From Cryptomeria japonica (lineage: Eukaryota; Streptophyta; Pinopsida; Cupressales; Cupressaceae), in assembly GCF_030272615.1 (NCBI RefSeq), contig NC_081405.1, positions 160,166,317-160,230,316 of the forward strand: a stretch of DNA of 64,000 bases. The letters run 5' to 3'. Positions 1 through 9,999 of this stretch are shown here, piece after piece. Made by a program: the position numbers and the translations under genes. Positions within the stretch are counted from its first letter, which is position 1, and the number at the start of each line of letters is the position of its first letter. The notes beneath the pieces are model-generated. The model saw nothing but the letters and a program-made list of their open reading frames with translations, made no database searches and was not told the origin of the DNA.

Positions 1-756
1 AATATAAAAAACAAACATTTGAAAAGCAAGTCGGCTTTAAAGAGAATAAGAAAAGGGGATACGCCTATAAAGGGGATGGTTGATCATTTCATTTGATCAA
101 ACATCCAATTTAATTTTATCTCTCTTTTTTTTATGAGGCAGCGAATCTGAGCTAGGCGGAATATTTTTTTATCAGCAGTCAAAGTCATCATAAGAGGGAT
201 ACAATTTGATCATCAAACAAGACAAATACAGCCTCCTATGTAAAATTCAAAGAACTTCGTCACTGTATCAAGCAAATTTGACACATTGCCGCAAATATAA
301 CTTTTTTCGGAAGGAATTTTGATCAGTGAAGAGCAGATTTTGTACATCTTTTTGTAAGTTATTATCAGTAATTTCTTGCAGGTCTGATTTTGATACATTT
401 TTTATCATTTTTCATCAAATTCAGACTCAATTTTATCAGATTACAGTCATAAACCAGGGTTTTGAAAGGGTTTTAATTGAGAATTTTTGTCATCATTTGT
501 TTTCAGAAAATTCTAAATTGGCTGATTCATGGTTTTAATTAAAATTTATTTGCAAATTTGATAGGCATCTTCGAAGTTAAGTCTGATTTTTCACTATCAA
601 AGTCTTAGGATCAGCATTTAAAGTTTAGCAATTCATTAAGATTCTAATAGAGCATTCACTCTAAAAGTGGATTGCTGACTTAATAGAAGATTTTCAGTTA
701 TGAAAACATCAATATCATATTAAAATCCTAACTTAGACAATTCTTCCAGGAAGTAG
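1..756 (+). promoter_or_regulatory. Leader and probable promoter of ORFX copy 1
   Basis: There is a TATA box (TATAAAG, 66-72) in a CCTATAAAGGGG context, followed by about 680 bp of AT-rich leader without a credible ORF. A possible splice donor (GTAAGT, about 354) and a pyrimidine-rich acceptor ending CTTCCAG at about 748 lie just before the ATG at 757, so a leader intron is plausible. Copies 2 and 3 also have a TATA box well upstream of the ATG. Transcription start and splicing are inference. Confidence 0.4.
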
Positions 757-2438
757 ATGGCAGCCTCGAAAGCTGGAGGTCTCACAAGACAAACTATCAT
801 CAAGGAAGATGCGAAAGGAGCACTACCTGAATCAAAGATTACCTCGCTATGGGCAAATGTGCGAGACACCAACTTGGGCAAGATTGACATGAAGAAATTT
901 CAAGGCCCTCTCTACACAAGCAAGCCAACTGGGATTTCAGAGAAAATGATTGAAAGTGGAGTTATCCAAGCAGCTGGTTTCCTTCCAGCCATCTAGTGCA
1001 ACGAACTAATAGTTGAATGTGCAAGACACTATAATGTTAATACAAGGCAAAAAAAGCCACGTAATGGTGAAGTGTTAGCATTCTTGTCGGAAACCACTAT
1101 CCTTGAGGCTTTCAACATACTTGAGCCTAAGGACATGATATACAAGAGTAAAGAAGCAGCATTGGCGATCTATGAGGATGACCCCGACAAATGCGTTAGT
1201 ATCATCAATAAGTATTGGTTGTCAAATGCTAGGCCCGCTCTTAGCAAAGTGCCAAGCAATCTCCACCAAACAGACTTCAACGAGGAATTCAGTGACTTGA
1301 TTACCCTACTCAACAGGATCATGGGAAGTCCACATGCCTCCTCATTTGAGAAATGGATGTTCTTCTTCATAGAAGAAGTGACAACTAGAAGTGAGAAGAT
1401 CAACTGGGCTAAGATCATAAGCAACAATCTTGATCTCCAATTGAGAAGACTCGAGTGCACCAAACAATTTCATATGAGCTCCTACATCATATACTCACTA
1501 GCCAGAGCCAAAGAGTACACAGGACTGATGTATGGAGGCCCAATAGGGAATGGAAAGGGAGAAATAAGGGTATGCAAGAATTACACAGTTGCATTTTCAT
1601 AACAAAGCACATTATTGGAGAGTGAATGATGCCTTCTCCATGCATATAACAAGAAAATTGCAAGGCAGCATCCATCAAAGGTTATCCCCGCAAGCACAAG
1701 AATTGGTGAAGAAATACGGTGCTTGGTTCATTCAGTTTCCCAAGTTCACCTACATACGAGTTCAAGGATGCTCATCTCCATCATGCAAGCTTCCACATTA
1801 CCCAATGGACAAGATGGTGTTGTTGGAGGTGTTGAGGCAATTAGTTGCATATGACAAGGCTCAAAAGAACAAACATAAGACTAAGATTTCCTTTCCCATT
1901 GTGGTTGGACAATCATTGGAGGTATGTCCATCTTTGCAAGCAGCTAAGAGAGCAGAAGAGGAGGTGAAAATTTATCCCTTCACTGAATATCCTTTAAGGG
2001 ATAATTTTGATCCATATGGCAACATGAGGAGGAAGAATGGTAACAAACACAAGCACAGGCCACATATAGAAGATTATTGGATGAATGTCAAAGATGATTT
2101 TGAAATTAGAAAAATGGCGTTCTCCAGATTGCCTATAGATATCATCAGGATATTTAGAGTATTCACAATCCCAAATCAAGTACAAGATGATGGAAGACGC
2201 CTCCAACATGCTTATGAGAAAGTGAAAGATAAAGAAATGGAAGTCGATTGGGTTGAGATGGAAGTCACTGATATGAACGAGTTGATGAGACCCGTCTTGG
2301 CTTACACAAAAGGATGGGTAGAATATCAAAATAACATATTGAAGAGTCAAAATGTGCAACTCACCTTTGATATGATGGGAGATTTGGATTCTTCAAATGA
2401 GGAAACAAAAAGCGTAAGCAAGGAGGAGGGGTCAAAAC
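757..2438 (+). pseudogene. ORFX copy 1, N-terminal part (unrecognised protein)
   Basis: The reading frame starts MAASKAGG and aligns by eye with copy 2 (23150 downward) over its whole length, including the shared blocks SLWANVRDTNLGK / KWSNIGDTNLGN, LRRLECTKQFHMSSYIIYS and KYGAWFIQFPKFTYIRV. I do not recognise the family. No zinc knuckle, protease, RT, integrase or transposase motif is visible. Defects: an in-frame TAG at 994-996 where copy 2 has Gln, and a 1-nt frameshift near 1585, after which the second frame runs to about 2438. The frame is cut there by the LTR starting at 2439 and resumes beyond the inserted element near 6376. The ATG at 757 is chosen because it aligns with the copy-2 ATG and follows an acceptor-like sequence. 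Confidence 0.7.
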
Positions 2439-2933
2439 TGTTGAGTTTCGATCAGATTTGAATAGAAGGTAATTTTAAATTTTATTTGAACTCAATCTCA
2501 GTCTGATATTAATTTGAACAATGAAAGTGACAAATTTAATTTGTAGAATATATGTTGAATTCACTGTGAGTGAATATCATGAATTGTTGAGTGCCACAGG
2601 TTGTAGGTAATCCAACATATATGTAATCCGATCTGCAATGTATGTGTGTAGTTCGATCTTACTGATCACCGATTTTTGTAGGTTATTGACTTCCTTCCAG
2701 TTGAAGATAATTACGAACTGTTGACTATTTCTATATGCCACGAACTATGTGATCACCGACTACTGTATATTGATTTCTTATTTTTATCGTTGTGTGTAGA
2801 TGTCACAAGTTGAATGTGATTCAATCTGTCATAGTATATGTAAACGATGACAGGCTGCAGTATCTTATCGACCTCTCCTTATATCGTTGTTATCATCCCT
2901 CCAAGGAAAACGCAAACTACTAATATACAACCA
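2439..2933 (-). repeat. Left (3') LTR of the copia-like element
   Basis: It starts TGTTGAGTTTCG and matches 5416-5916 with scattered substitutions and small indels, including a shared end ATACAACCA. In element orientation it begins TGGTTGTAT and ends CTCAACA. Confidence 0.75.
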
Positions 2934-4655
2934 TCACTCTACTGCATATTTCAGCGGGAGGACATTACATTAAGCTATCACTCTACCGCATATTTCAGTG
3001 GGAGAACAATACGTAAAACTTATCACTCAACCACTTATTCAATGGGAGGATTGAGTTACAAATACCAATAAATAGGCGGCAAGCCTGCCTCTTCCACTTG
3101 TTCAGTGGGTATGCTTACAGTCCAGAATTGGTTGATAGTACTACTACTCAACCTTACAAAATATAGGAAATATAGAAAAGAAGAAGAATGCTGATCACAG
3201 AAAATACTATCACCAAACCAGCTCAACACCAACTTCCTAAAATTTGATATAGATAACAGCAGGCTGAAAATGCATAACCAGCAGCACCAAATCACACTAA
3301 AATGCTTCCAACTCTCTCCAAACTCACTCAACACACCCCACAACTCACCCAAACTGACACTAGACACAGAGCGACTAAGAGCAAACTGAAAATGAGCTTC
3401 TAAATACCCCAAAACACCAAGCATGCATCCCAATGCACTCCCAAAACCCACGCCTAAGCTGGAAAGTACGATTTGCAATATAAATTCAAAGACTCCAAAT
3501 TAAAAGCTGCAAACTTACAAAACACATTGCCTAAAGCATAGAAGTTGTTTGAGCCAATACCCAAAATGAAAGGTCGTGCAGGCCAGGAGGTAGGATCAAA
3601 TCTTTGCTTCAACCACACAAGAACCAACAACACTGAGAATTAAGACAGCAAACCAACTCTCTCAAATCCACAAGAACACCACGCAATTCACACAAACGAA
3701 CCTCAGCTAGGAGTGATGTCTCACACTCGAAACTACAATGGAAAAGTCTAGGAGGTTTTCACCCTCGAAGAAGTCTGGAATCAATCCGACAGCATAACAA
3801 TTTTCTCTGGATGATCAAATAAGGAGCCAAACACCTGCATATATAGATTTTCAAGTCTGAAATTCAAATTCAGCTCCCTCCAAATTCACCTCACCAATTT
3901 GCATTTCATTTCAACTGGTGGACCCAAGCATGGCGCCACCCCTTAGTCAAAATCACGCCTAGCAAAAGGAGACCACGATTTTGGCATAGAATATATTGTC
4001 TAATATAAAATAAAGTCTCCTTTCATTTTGGCACCCCCTTCACTCACCAAATAATTCGCCTAGGCAGACTTAGGAAGAAAACCAAATTATGCACAATTCC
4101 CAATAACAATAATCAGTAATAAAATAATTAAATATTAAAGCTTAGGATAAGGAAATAATATTTAATTAAATAAGTTATAACTCCAATACTAATTATCACA
4201 AAATCAAAGATGAAGCTGAGCAATGAAGACCACTGAAATACGCTGGATTAGGACCATATCCAAGACTGCCAAAAATAGAAATGCCCAAACTGCCACTTAC
4301 TAAAAATAGTAAGTCATGAAATACTACTCCGAAAATCATGATCTTCGCACCCAGAGAAAGAGCTTGGAAAGCTCAGTAAAACTGCACCATCCAGACAGCC
4401 AAACCCTAACTTACTAAAAATAGTAAGTTCATATTTCACCAAAGAGTCAACTGCATGTTATGCCATACTGGAGTTCATGGAAAACCTCGAAGGAAACCAC
4501 AAGTAGGATTGAAGAATTCCCTTCTGACTAACCCAAACAATCTCGAGCAGAACTCCACAGAAGTTGGAAACCCTAATTCTTCTTTCCACATAGCTTACGG
4601 ATCTCCGGAATAGGCCAATGGACCACTGAATACATCATCACTAAGAAGGGGACAT
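2934..4655 (-). repeat. Minus-oriented LTR-like segment, ACTTACT family
   Basis: Read on the minus strand it begins near 4655 with TCTAATGTCCCC (compare TGTAATGTCCCC at 14825). It contains two 20-nt palindromes, ACTTACTAAAAATAGTAAGT (4295-4314 and 4409-4428). It ends in repeated hairpins of the type CCCACTGAATAAGTGG (about 2935-3109) followed by GAGGCAGGCTTGCCGCC. The same succession occurs on the plus strand at 14825-17040, so this is a relative of that LTR inserted in the copia gag. The long minus-strand frame at 3056-3478 is LTR sequence and not a gene. No target duplication was found. Confidence 0.5.
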
Positions 4656-5240
4656 TAGAAAATGTCGTTTCTTACCTTTCTTCTTTGAGGAGTGCAAGGC
4701 AAGAGCATGAATATCTTCATTTGTGGAGCTTTGGCCAATGCCTCTTGTAGCCAATCTCGACTCTTCTTGAATGCAGTCTGTCTTCAATCGATCAAACATA
4801 GGGAGTTTTGATCTTGCGCTTATCCCTTGAATAAATGACTCCCATGATGAAGGAAGACCATTTAGAGCCAATGTGGTTAATTTTGTGCTATCTATAGTGT
4901 GTCAAATGGTAGAGATTTGATCTCTCAATTCAGTAATCCTCATGAAGAAAGACATGATGGATTCTCCTTTCGTCATCTTGATGTGGTGAAGTTGTTGTTT
5001 CAATGCAAGAGCTCGACTCGTGTTGTTGATCTCATACATCTCCTCTAATGTTTTGAACATGTCACATGCCTTCGTCATCTTGGAGATGATTGGCACAATG
5101 TGATCTTTCACGGAGTCAACCAACATTTTCATTGCTTTGTTGTTCTTTCTCTTCCATTGAAGCTTCTCATCCTCTTCCTTTGGTTCCGGTACCGCATCCT
5201 TCACGAATTCGTGTAATTCATTTTCCCCCAGAGCAAGCAT
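4641..5240 (-). pseudogene. Copia-type gag remnant (UBN2-like)
   Basis: Two minus-strand frames, 5240-4902 and 4871-4641, read as one gag with an in-frame TGA between them (around RDQISTI). Motifs typical of plant Ty1/copia gag (UBN2/gag-polypeptide family) are visible: AFKTLEEMYE-like (FKTLEEMYEINN), ALKQQLHHIKM, MSFFMRITELRDQI, then TLALNGLPSSWESFIQGI. Gag would form the virus-like particle. There is no zinc knuckle because the frame is cut at about 4655 by LTR-like sequence. Non-functional. Confidence 0.75.
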
Positions 5241-5403
5241 GATTCTAAACTTCCAAGAAACGAAGTTTCATGCTTCCTCAAGTTTGTCTTCAACTCTAAT
5301 TCCGTCCACCATCTTGACATTTGGTAGAAGTAGTCGAATTTAGAAGACAATAATAGAAGAAAACCTTGCTTCTATAAATCTGATCTGAGTTTTGCTCAAG
5401 CCT

Positions 5404-5415
5404 GCTCTGATACCA
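5404..5415 (-). other. Primer binding site of the copia-like element
   Basis: On the minus strand TGGTATCAGAGC directly follows the LTR end CTCAACA. This is the standard site complementary to the 3' end of plant initiator methionine tRNA, and it fixes the element's orientation and the LTR edge at 5416. Confidence 0.85.
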
Positions 5416-5916
5416 TGTTGAGTTTCGATCAGATTTGAATATAAGGCAATTTTAAATTTTATTTGAACTTAATCTCAGTCTGATATTAATTTGAACTATG
5501 AAAGTGACAAATTTAATCTGCAGAATATATGTTGAATTCACTGTGAGTGAATATCATTAATTGCTGAGTTACACAGGTTGTAGGTAACCGGAATCCAACA
5601 TATATGTAATCTGATCTGCAGTGTATGTGTGTAATTCGATCTTACTGATCACCGATTGCTATAGGTTATTGACTTCCTTCCAGTTGAAGATAATTACGAA
5701 CTGTTAACTATTTCTATATGCCACGAACTATGTGATCACCGACTGCTGTATATTTATTTCTTATTTTTATCGCTGTGTGTATATGTCACAAGTTGAATGT
5801 GATTCAATCTGTCATAGTATATGTAAATGATGACAGGCTGCAGTATCTTATCGACCTCTCCTTATATCGCTGTTATCATCCCTCCAAGGAAAACGCAGAC
5901 TACTAATATACAACCA
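5416..5916 (-). repeat. Right (5') LTR of the copia-like element
   Basis: Partner of 2439-2933. The edge at 5416 is set by the adjacent primer binding site; the other edge is where similarity to the left copy stops (ACAACCA). Confidence 0.75.
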
Positions 5917-6375
5917 TCGAGAGTTCTACATAAAGCCGTGACTCTATACTATCGCACCCGATGGCTGTCCATCATCGGTTACAAACCGATTCACACATAT
6001 GATTGATTTTATAACCAAACCGATTTACAACAACAATCGGTTATGTAGAACCGATAATAAAACAAATCGATTATATGGTATAACCCGATAATAAACCAAA
6101 CCGATTCAAATACCATTGGTTATGTGCAACCAATAACAAACACAGAATAACCGATATTAACCAACCCAATAACAATAGAATCGGTTATGTAAAATCGATA
6201 GTAATCATTAACTAATTGCATATTTATTAAACGTCACATATGAACATTTAATAGCGTTTTCATTCATAGCCGGCATACATAATTGTCTAAGGCCGATAGG
6301 CCAATTAGACAATTACGTTGTCTCTGTCGGCCCTAATGGTGTCCGACCGTAGCTATTCTATCATCAACAAGAATA
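5917..6375. repeat. AACCGAT / ATCGGTTATGTA motif cluster, no gene
   Basis: This stretch lies between the copia LTR and the resumed ORFX frame. From about 5970 to 6210 it repeats AACCGAT and its complement ATCGGTT roughly a dozen times, often extended as ATCGGTTATGTA. From 6270 to 6345 it has GC-richer sequence with GGCCGATAGGCC. No ORF is supported. It may be the remainder of a longer LTR or of another insertion. Confidence 0.5.
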
Positions 6376-8013
6376 GAAGAAACAAAGGACAAGTATGAGT
6401 CATCCTTCCACCAGCACCTCTTCCATCCATGAGGTCAATATGAACAAGACGACCAACAATGAAGGACAAAGGACAATCACCTTGCAAGGGAGGTAGTGAT
6501 CAAGGTGCAAATGAATCATTAGAATTTACTATACATGACAATCAGGGAGATAAGACAGCTAAAGGGAAGTAGCCCCATGTACAAGACCCTCCAAGAGCAC
6601 AAGAAACAGTTCCAAATGACAAGGATGTCGAAGATGAATATGGGGATATAGGAAATCATGATGAAGAGGTGACTTCTCCACCCTGAGGAGAACAACAAAT
6701 CAAAGAGTTATAGGTAGAGAAAGAAAGTGCCACTATTCCAGCATGGTTGCAAGAGAGAATCAATACGGAAGTGATAATAACCTAAGATGAAACAATTGAC
6801 AACTTGGATGACTTCTTGAATAGGATTGGTCCGACAGAGAAGAAGAGGAAGGCTACCAAGCTTTCAAAAATAACAAAAGACAGAACTGGATCCCGAGTCA
6901 TACAAATTGCTATCCCAAGAGTGAACAAACCACAAGATCAAATTACTACCGATGAGTATGGTTTGGAGACAATTGAGTTAGGAACTAACACTACAGAACG
7001 GGCAATGGAAGACTTCGATGACACAATGAAGACAGTTCATGAGAAATTACAAATTGAGCTACAGCATAGCAAGAAGCTAGAAAAAGAATTGAATGCCTTG
7101 AAGAATTATGTGCAACAACTTAATAATCCCATAAGGCAAGTCGATCCTTCAAGCATGCCTCCAACATTGCTTCCGCCAGATTCAGTAGATTATTTGGAGA
7201 TGAAAAACAATTCCCAAATGTTGAAAAAATGGATTAACAGTTCCTTCACTAAGGCCAATTAATTTGTAGGAGAGTAGATTATTTGGAGGAGATGAAAAAC
7301 AATTCCCAAATGTTGAAAAAATGGATTAACAGTTCCTTCACTAAGGCCAATGAATTTGTAGGAGAGTTGACTCATGTATTTGATATACTTTCAGCTATAC
7401 TAGACAGGATTGTTGTTCTTATGGCTTCTTCTGATGTCTTTATTTATACAAGGGATTTCACCATCCCAAGATTGCAAACTTTAATGGATATTCCAAGACA
7501 AACCTTGCTGGATGCTGGAATAGTAAAGAATGGGCAGAAATATGACTTCAGTGGATGGTATTCTACACTCAAAATGAGAAGAAGTATGTTTGAAGGCATC
7601 GATAGTGGATGTGATCGAGTAGCAAACGTGATAGAAACAATAAATGATAAGACTGTAGCAGCAGCTTAAACAATTCTTGGAGTAGAAATGAAAGTTGAAG
7701 CTGACATGGCTGTTGACAAGATAGCGGAAAATGTTCAAAGTGTCTTCTTTGGAGCTTCCGGACCACTTTCAGAAGGACAGTTGGAGGATATTCAATCGCT
7801 TATGACACTTGTGGGCAAGATTAGTGACTTGGGACCTGAATAGAAAAAATATTCGCTTCAACTATTGAGGAGTTGGATTACATGGAAGATCAGATGAAGA
7901 TAATGCCCAATGTTCCAGAAGATGAGCTCAAATGCATAATGACCAGATTCATTGAATTTGCTTCTAAGGAAAGAGATAAAGGAAACAAGCTTCTAGAAGA
8001 AAGTTTGTTGTGA
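6376..8013 (+). pseudogene. ORFX copy 1, C-terminal part
   Basis: It continues ORFX beyond the nested insertion. It aligns with copy 2 through IPAWLQERI / IPDWLKERL, EKKRKATKLSKITKDRTGSR / EKRKATKMSKMIRDEIGSR, and the C-terminal RFIEFASKERDKGNK / RFIAYAKKENWKGNK. The 7020-7130 part predicts a coiled coil (charged heptads around HEKLQIELQHSKKLEKELNAL). Defects are multiple in-frame stops in 6400-6780, an 89-bp tandem duplication (7184-7272 / 7273-7364), TAA at 7667 and a frameshift near 7842. The stop TGA (8011-8013) overlaps the start of the conserved 3' tail. Confidence 0.7.
7184..7364 (+). repeat. 89-bp tandem duplication within ORFX copy 1
   Basis: Two adjacent near-identical units (7184-7272 and 7273-7364) both contain the KNNSQMLKKWINSSFTKAN coding stretch. 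The second has a 3-bp insertion and the first carries a TAA in place of GAA. Copy 2 has only one unit, so the duplication is specific to this copy. Confidence 0.85.
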
Positions 8014-9007
8014 TTCCATTTGATGTCTATTTTCTCATTGGAGGAATCTTCCTCAAAATTCATGCCAGAAAGATGTTCAATTTCTGTTGGTTGATTTTGA
8101 AATTAGTTTGTTGGCTACAACTAACCCTAATTAGGGTTTTAATCTCAGCCATTCATTTCAGGGCAATCTTGGCCCTCTATTTTATTTTTGGAGCTCTATA
8201 TAAACTGCCATTTTTCATTTGTAACTAAGAAGAGAGACTTGAACAATTGTTGCTATTTTGCTGCCAGGTTAATATAAAGGCATTGAAGTGTGGTGATTTT
8301 ATATTCTATCTTTGAAGCATTTGCATGGTTATTCATCTTCTCAATTTAAGCTTTAAATTTTGTTTAAGTATCTAAGTTGAATAATGGAACATTGTGCATG
8401 ATTCATGGTGAAACTCATATATCCATTCCACTAGCAATTTACTGATTGTAAGTTTGCCTTGTATGGTCAACAAGAATTCTTGAATGAGCTTAAGTTCAAT
8501 TATTATTCAATCATTGATATGCATTCAAATGATGGTGTCTATGTTTGGTAGTAGTTTGAAAATCATTTAATTTCCTTAGAAGATTGCATTAGCCTTTGTG
8601 GAGTTGTTCTTGTATGTCAAAGCAAAGACTAGTAGAGTTTCATTAAAATTGTCCTTCGTCCTTTCATTCTTAGGCATAGTTTAGTATCCCTCAACCCTCA
8701 ACTTTTGCATTTTTTTTATTAAACATCTAGTAGTAATAGTAAGAGAGACGCATTGCATATCATTCAAAAAACATTCCTTGAAATCAAGACATCCATCTCT
8801 TAAGAAACATATACGTAAGGCCCCTTGGATGACCAGCAATTGCATCAACCAATTGAGCTATCTACACGTTAAGACCTGACTATAGAAACCTTGGAGTCGT
8901 CTTGGTTGATCATTCAATTTAGCATCAAGGAAGATTTTGATAAAGAGAGGATAGAATACTTTTGGTATTTTATTCTATGTTCGATTGTGCTAAAAAAGAC
9001 ATCAACA
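8006..9007 (+). promoter_or_regulatory. Conserved 3' tail of ORFX copy 1 with second promoter
   Basis: The tail starts TGTTGTGA at the ORF stop, after a purine run (AGAAGAAAG), like a polypurine tract and LTR start. It holds the palindrome AACCCTAATTAGGGTTT (8123-8139), then TATATAAA (8196-8204), then about 800 bp with no ORF, ending ATCAACA at 9007. Copy 2 has the same order and spacing. CGTAAGGCCCCTTGGATGA (8814-8832) and its copy-2 counterpart show that the tail is homologous throughout. This looks like U3-R-U5 of an LTR, but no partner is seen at the 5' side. Confidence 0.55.
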
Positions 9008-9990
9008 AGTACCTTGCAAACTTTGACCATAAGCATCATTGGCAAATCTAATGAGTGCAATGGGGGTCTAGGGTCAAGGGAAAGCTCCCCTTGCAGGGTC
9101 TGGGGGCAACACCCCTCGCAGCGTCAAGGGGCAACACCCCTAATGGGATCAAGGGGCAGTGCCCCTCTTAGGGTCCTTCAAAACCAAAGAAACCTTCATA
9201 AGGCACATCATTTTCATGATTTTTTAAGAGGCAAAAAGCAATGTTGACAAAGCTAGAAAATAAAGAAGTTGGAGTGTCTAGCCAATATATGATGTTAACC
9301 AAGAATTCAACTGCTTGTCGTACGCTCTCCCCAAGATGTAGTATAGTGTGATTGATCACCTGTGAACATCCTCGTATCATGTTTGAGTGTTGTTGTGCGA
9401 TAAAAGATTGTATTCACTTGAAGATGGATCGTATGGTGAGGAGATGAAGATGTACGCCATAAGGATGTTAATGCCAAATGGTGATAAGGGATGCCTGATG
9501 TTCCATGATGTGAATGTAGATTGTCGTATGGAAGAGAGTGTACAACTGTTGGTGGGAAATATATGTATGATTCTACAAGGAAAACAATGTACTCCATGTC
9601 GTATGATAGAGGGCAATGCTCGTACAAGGCAAGAACATGTTAAGGATTGTACAATGTAGACAAAGAATTCTGCCAAGGATCGTACGATGTGAAGAAAATG
9701 GAATCGTTGTACGGTTTGAAAGTTAACCCCTTCTCCTTTGCGCATGATGTGCTTTACTCTCAGCCATACACCCTCCCCCGAATGTCATTACAATGTAGAG
9801 AAATTAAGGGAACAACCATATGATGCACATTGGCTTATAAGGTTGTTGTACAATTGTGCAAGACCTATGTAATAGGCTGTCCCTATGTGCCAAATCTATC
9901 TTCCCAATCAACCTTGAAGAATTTTGTCAAACAGTTGTCGTGCATTAACCTGTGAACTGAATTTCCTTTCTGACTGTATTGTTTAATGGT
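9008..9990. other. Unassigned stretch between ORFX copy 1 and the chromodomain element
   Basis: No gene is supported. It holds a GC-rich repeat cluster (9056-9175, listed separately). From about 9310 to 9860 there are some ten short degenerate copies of TCGTAYGATG/TTGTACAATG, scattered in either strand sense. The ORFs at 9307-9745 come from that low-complexity sequence. Confidence 0.4.
9056..9175. repeat. GC-rich tandem hairpin repeats
   Basis: About four units of roughly 30 bp of the form AGGGTC-AAGGGGCAACACCCCT. Each contains a short inverted repeat (GGGGCAACACCCC, AGGGGCAGTGCCCCT). The segment is strikingly GC-rich compared with its surroundings. Confidence 0.7.
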
Positions 9991-9999
9991 TTAGTTGTC

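Larger units (their letters stand above)
2439..5916 (-). mobile_element. Copia-like non-autonomous LTR element inside ORFX copy 1
   Basis: Two direct repeats of about 495-501 bp (2439-2933 and 5416-5916) flank an internal region with a minus-strand gag remnant and a primer binding site next to the right repeat, so the element reads on the minus strand. No protease, integrase or RT is present; most of the expected pol space is filled by another LTR-like segment (2934-4655). The left flank is AAAAC; no clear matching duplication is seen after 5916, where an unrelated motif-rich stretch (5917-6375) separates it from the resumed ORFX frame. The right boundary may therefore be rearranged. Confidence 0.65.
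1..9007 (+). mobile_element. ORFX element, copy 1 (left end outside the window)
   Basis: This is a decayed element carrying ORFX (757-2438 and 6376-8013), split by a copia-like insertion at 2439-5916. The right end is placed at 9007 because the last ~75 bp (a GAGAGGATA run, then GGTATTTTATTCT, then ATCAACA) align by eye with the last ~75 bp of copy 2 on the other strand (19000 down to 18903), which ends TCAACA. The sequence after it, AGTAC (9008-9012), would be the right target duplication; the left one lies before base 1. No repeat of the 8006-9007 tail is seen in 1-756. The element class is uncertain (see findings). Confidence 0.6.

Noticed and set aside
3056-3478. 140-residue minus-strand ORF
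   Set aside because: Lies within an LTR-like segment, is rich in Trp/Ser/Leu from TTGG-type repeats, and the equivalent LTR elsewhere (16071-16600) does not preserve the frame.
8820-8870. Functional tRNA gene
   Set aside because: Only an A-box-like half is present; no B box or cloverleaf can be formed.
9307-9745. Overlapping ORFs of 90-122 residues on both strands
   Set aside because: Products of the CGTACGATG-type repeats; overlapping frames on both strands and no family resemblance.
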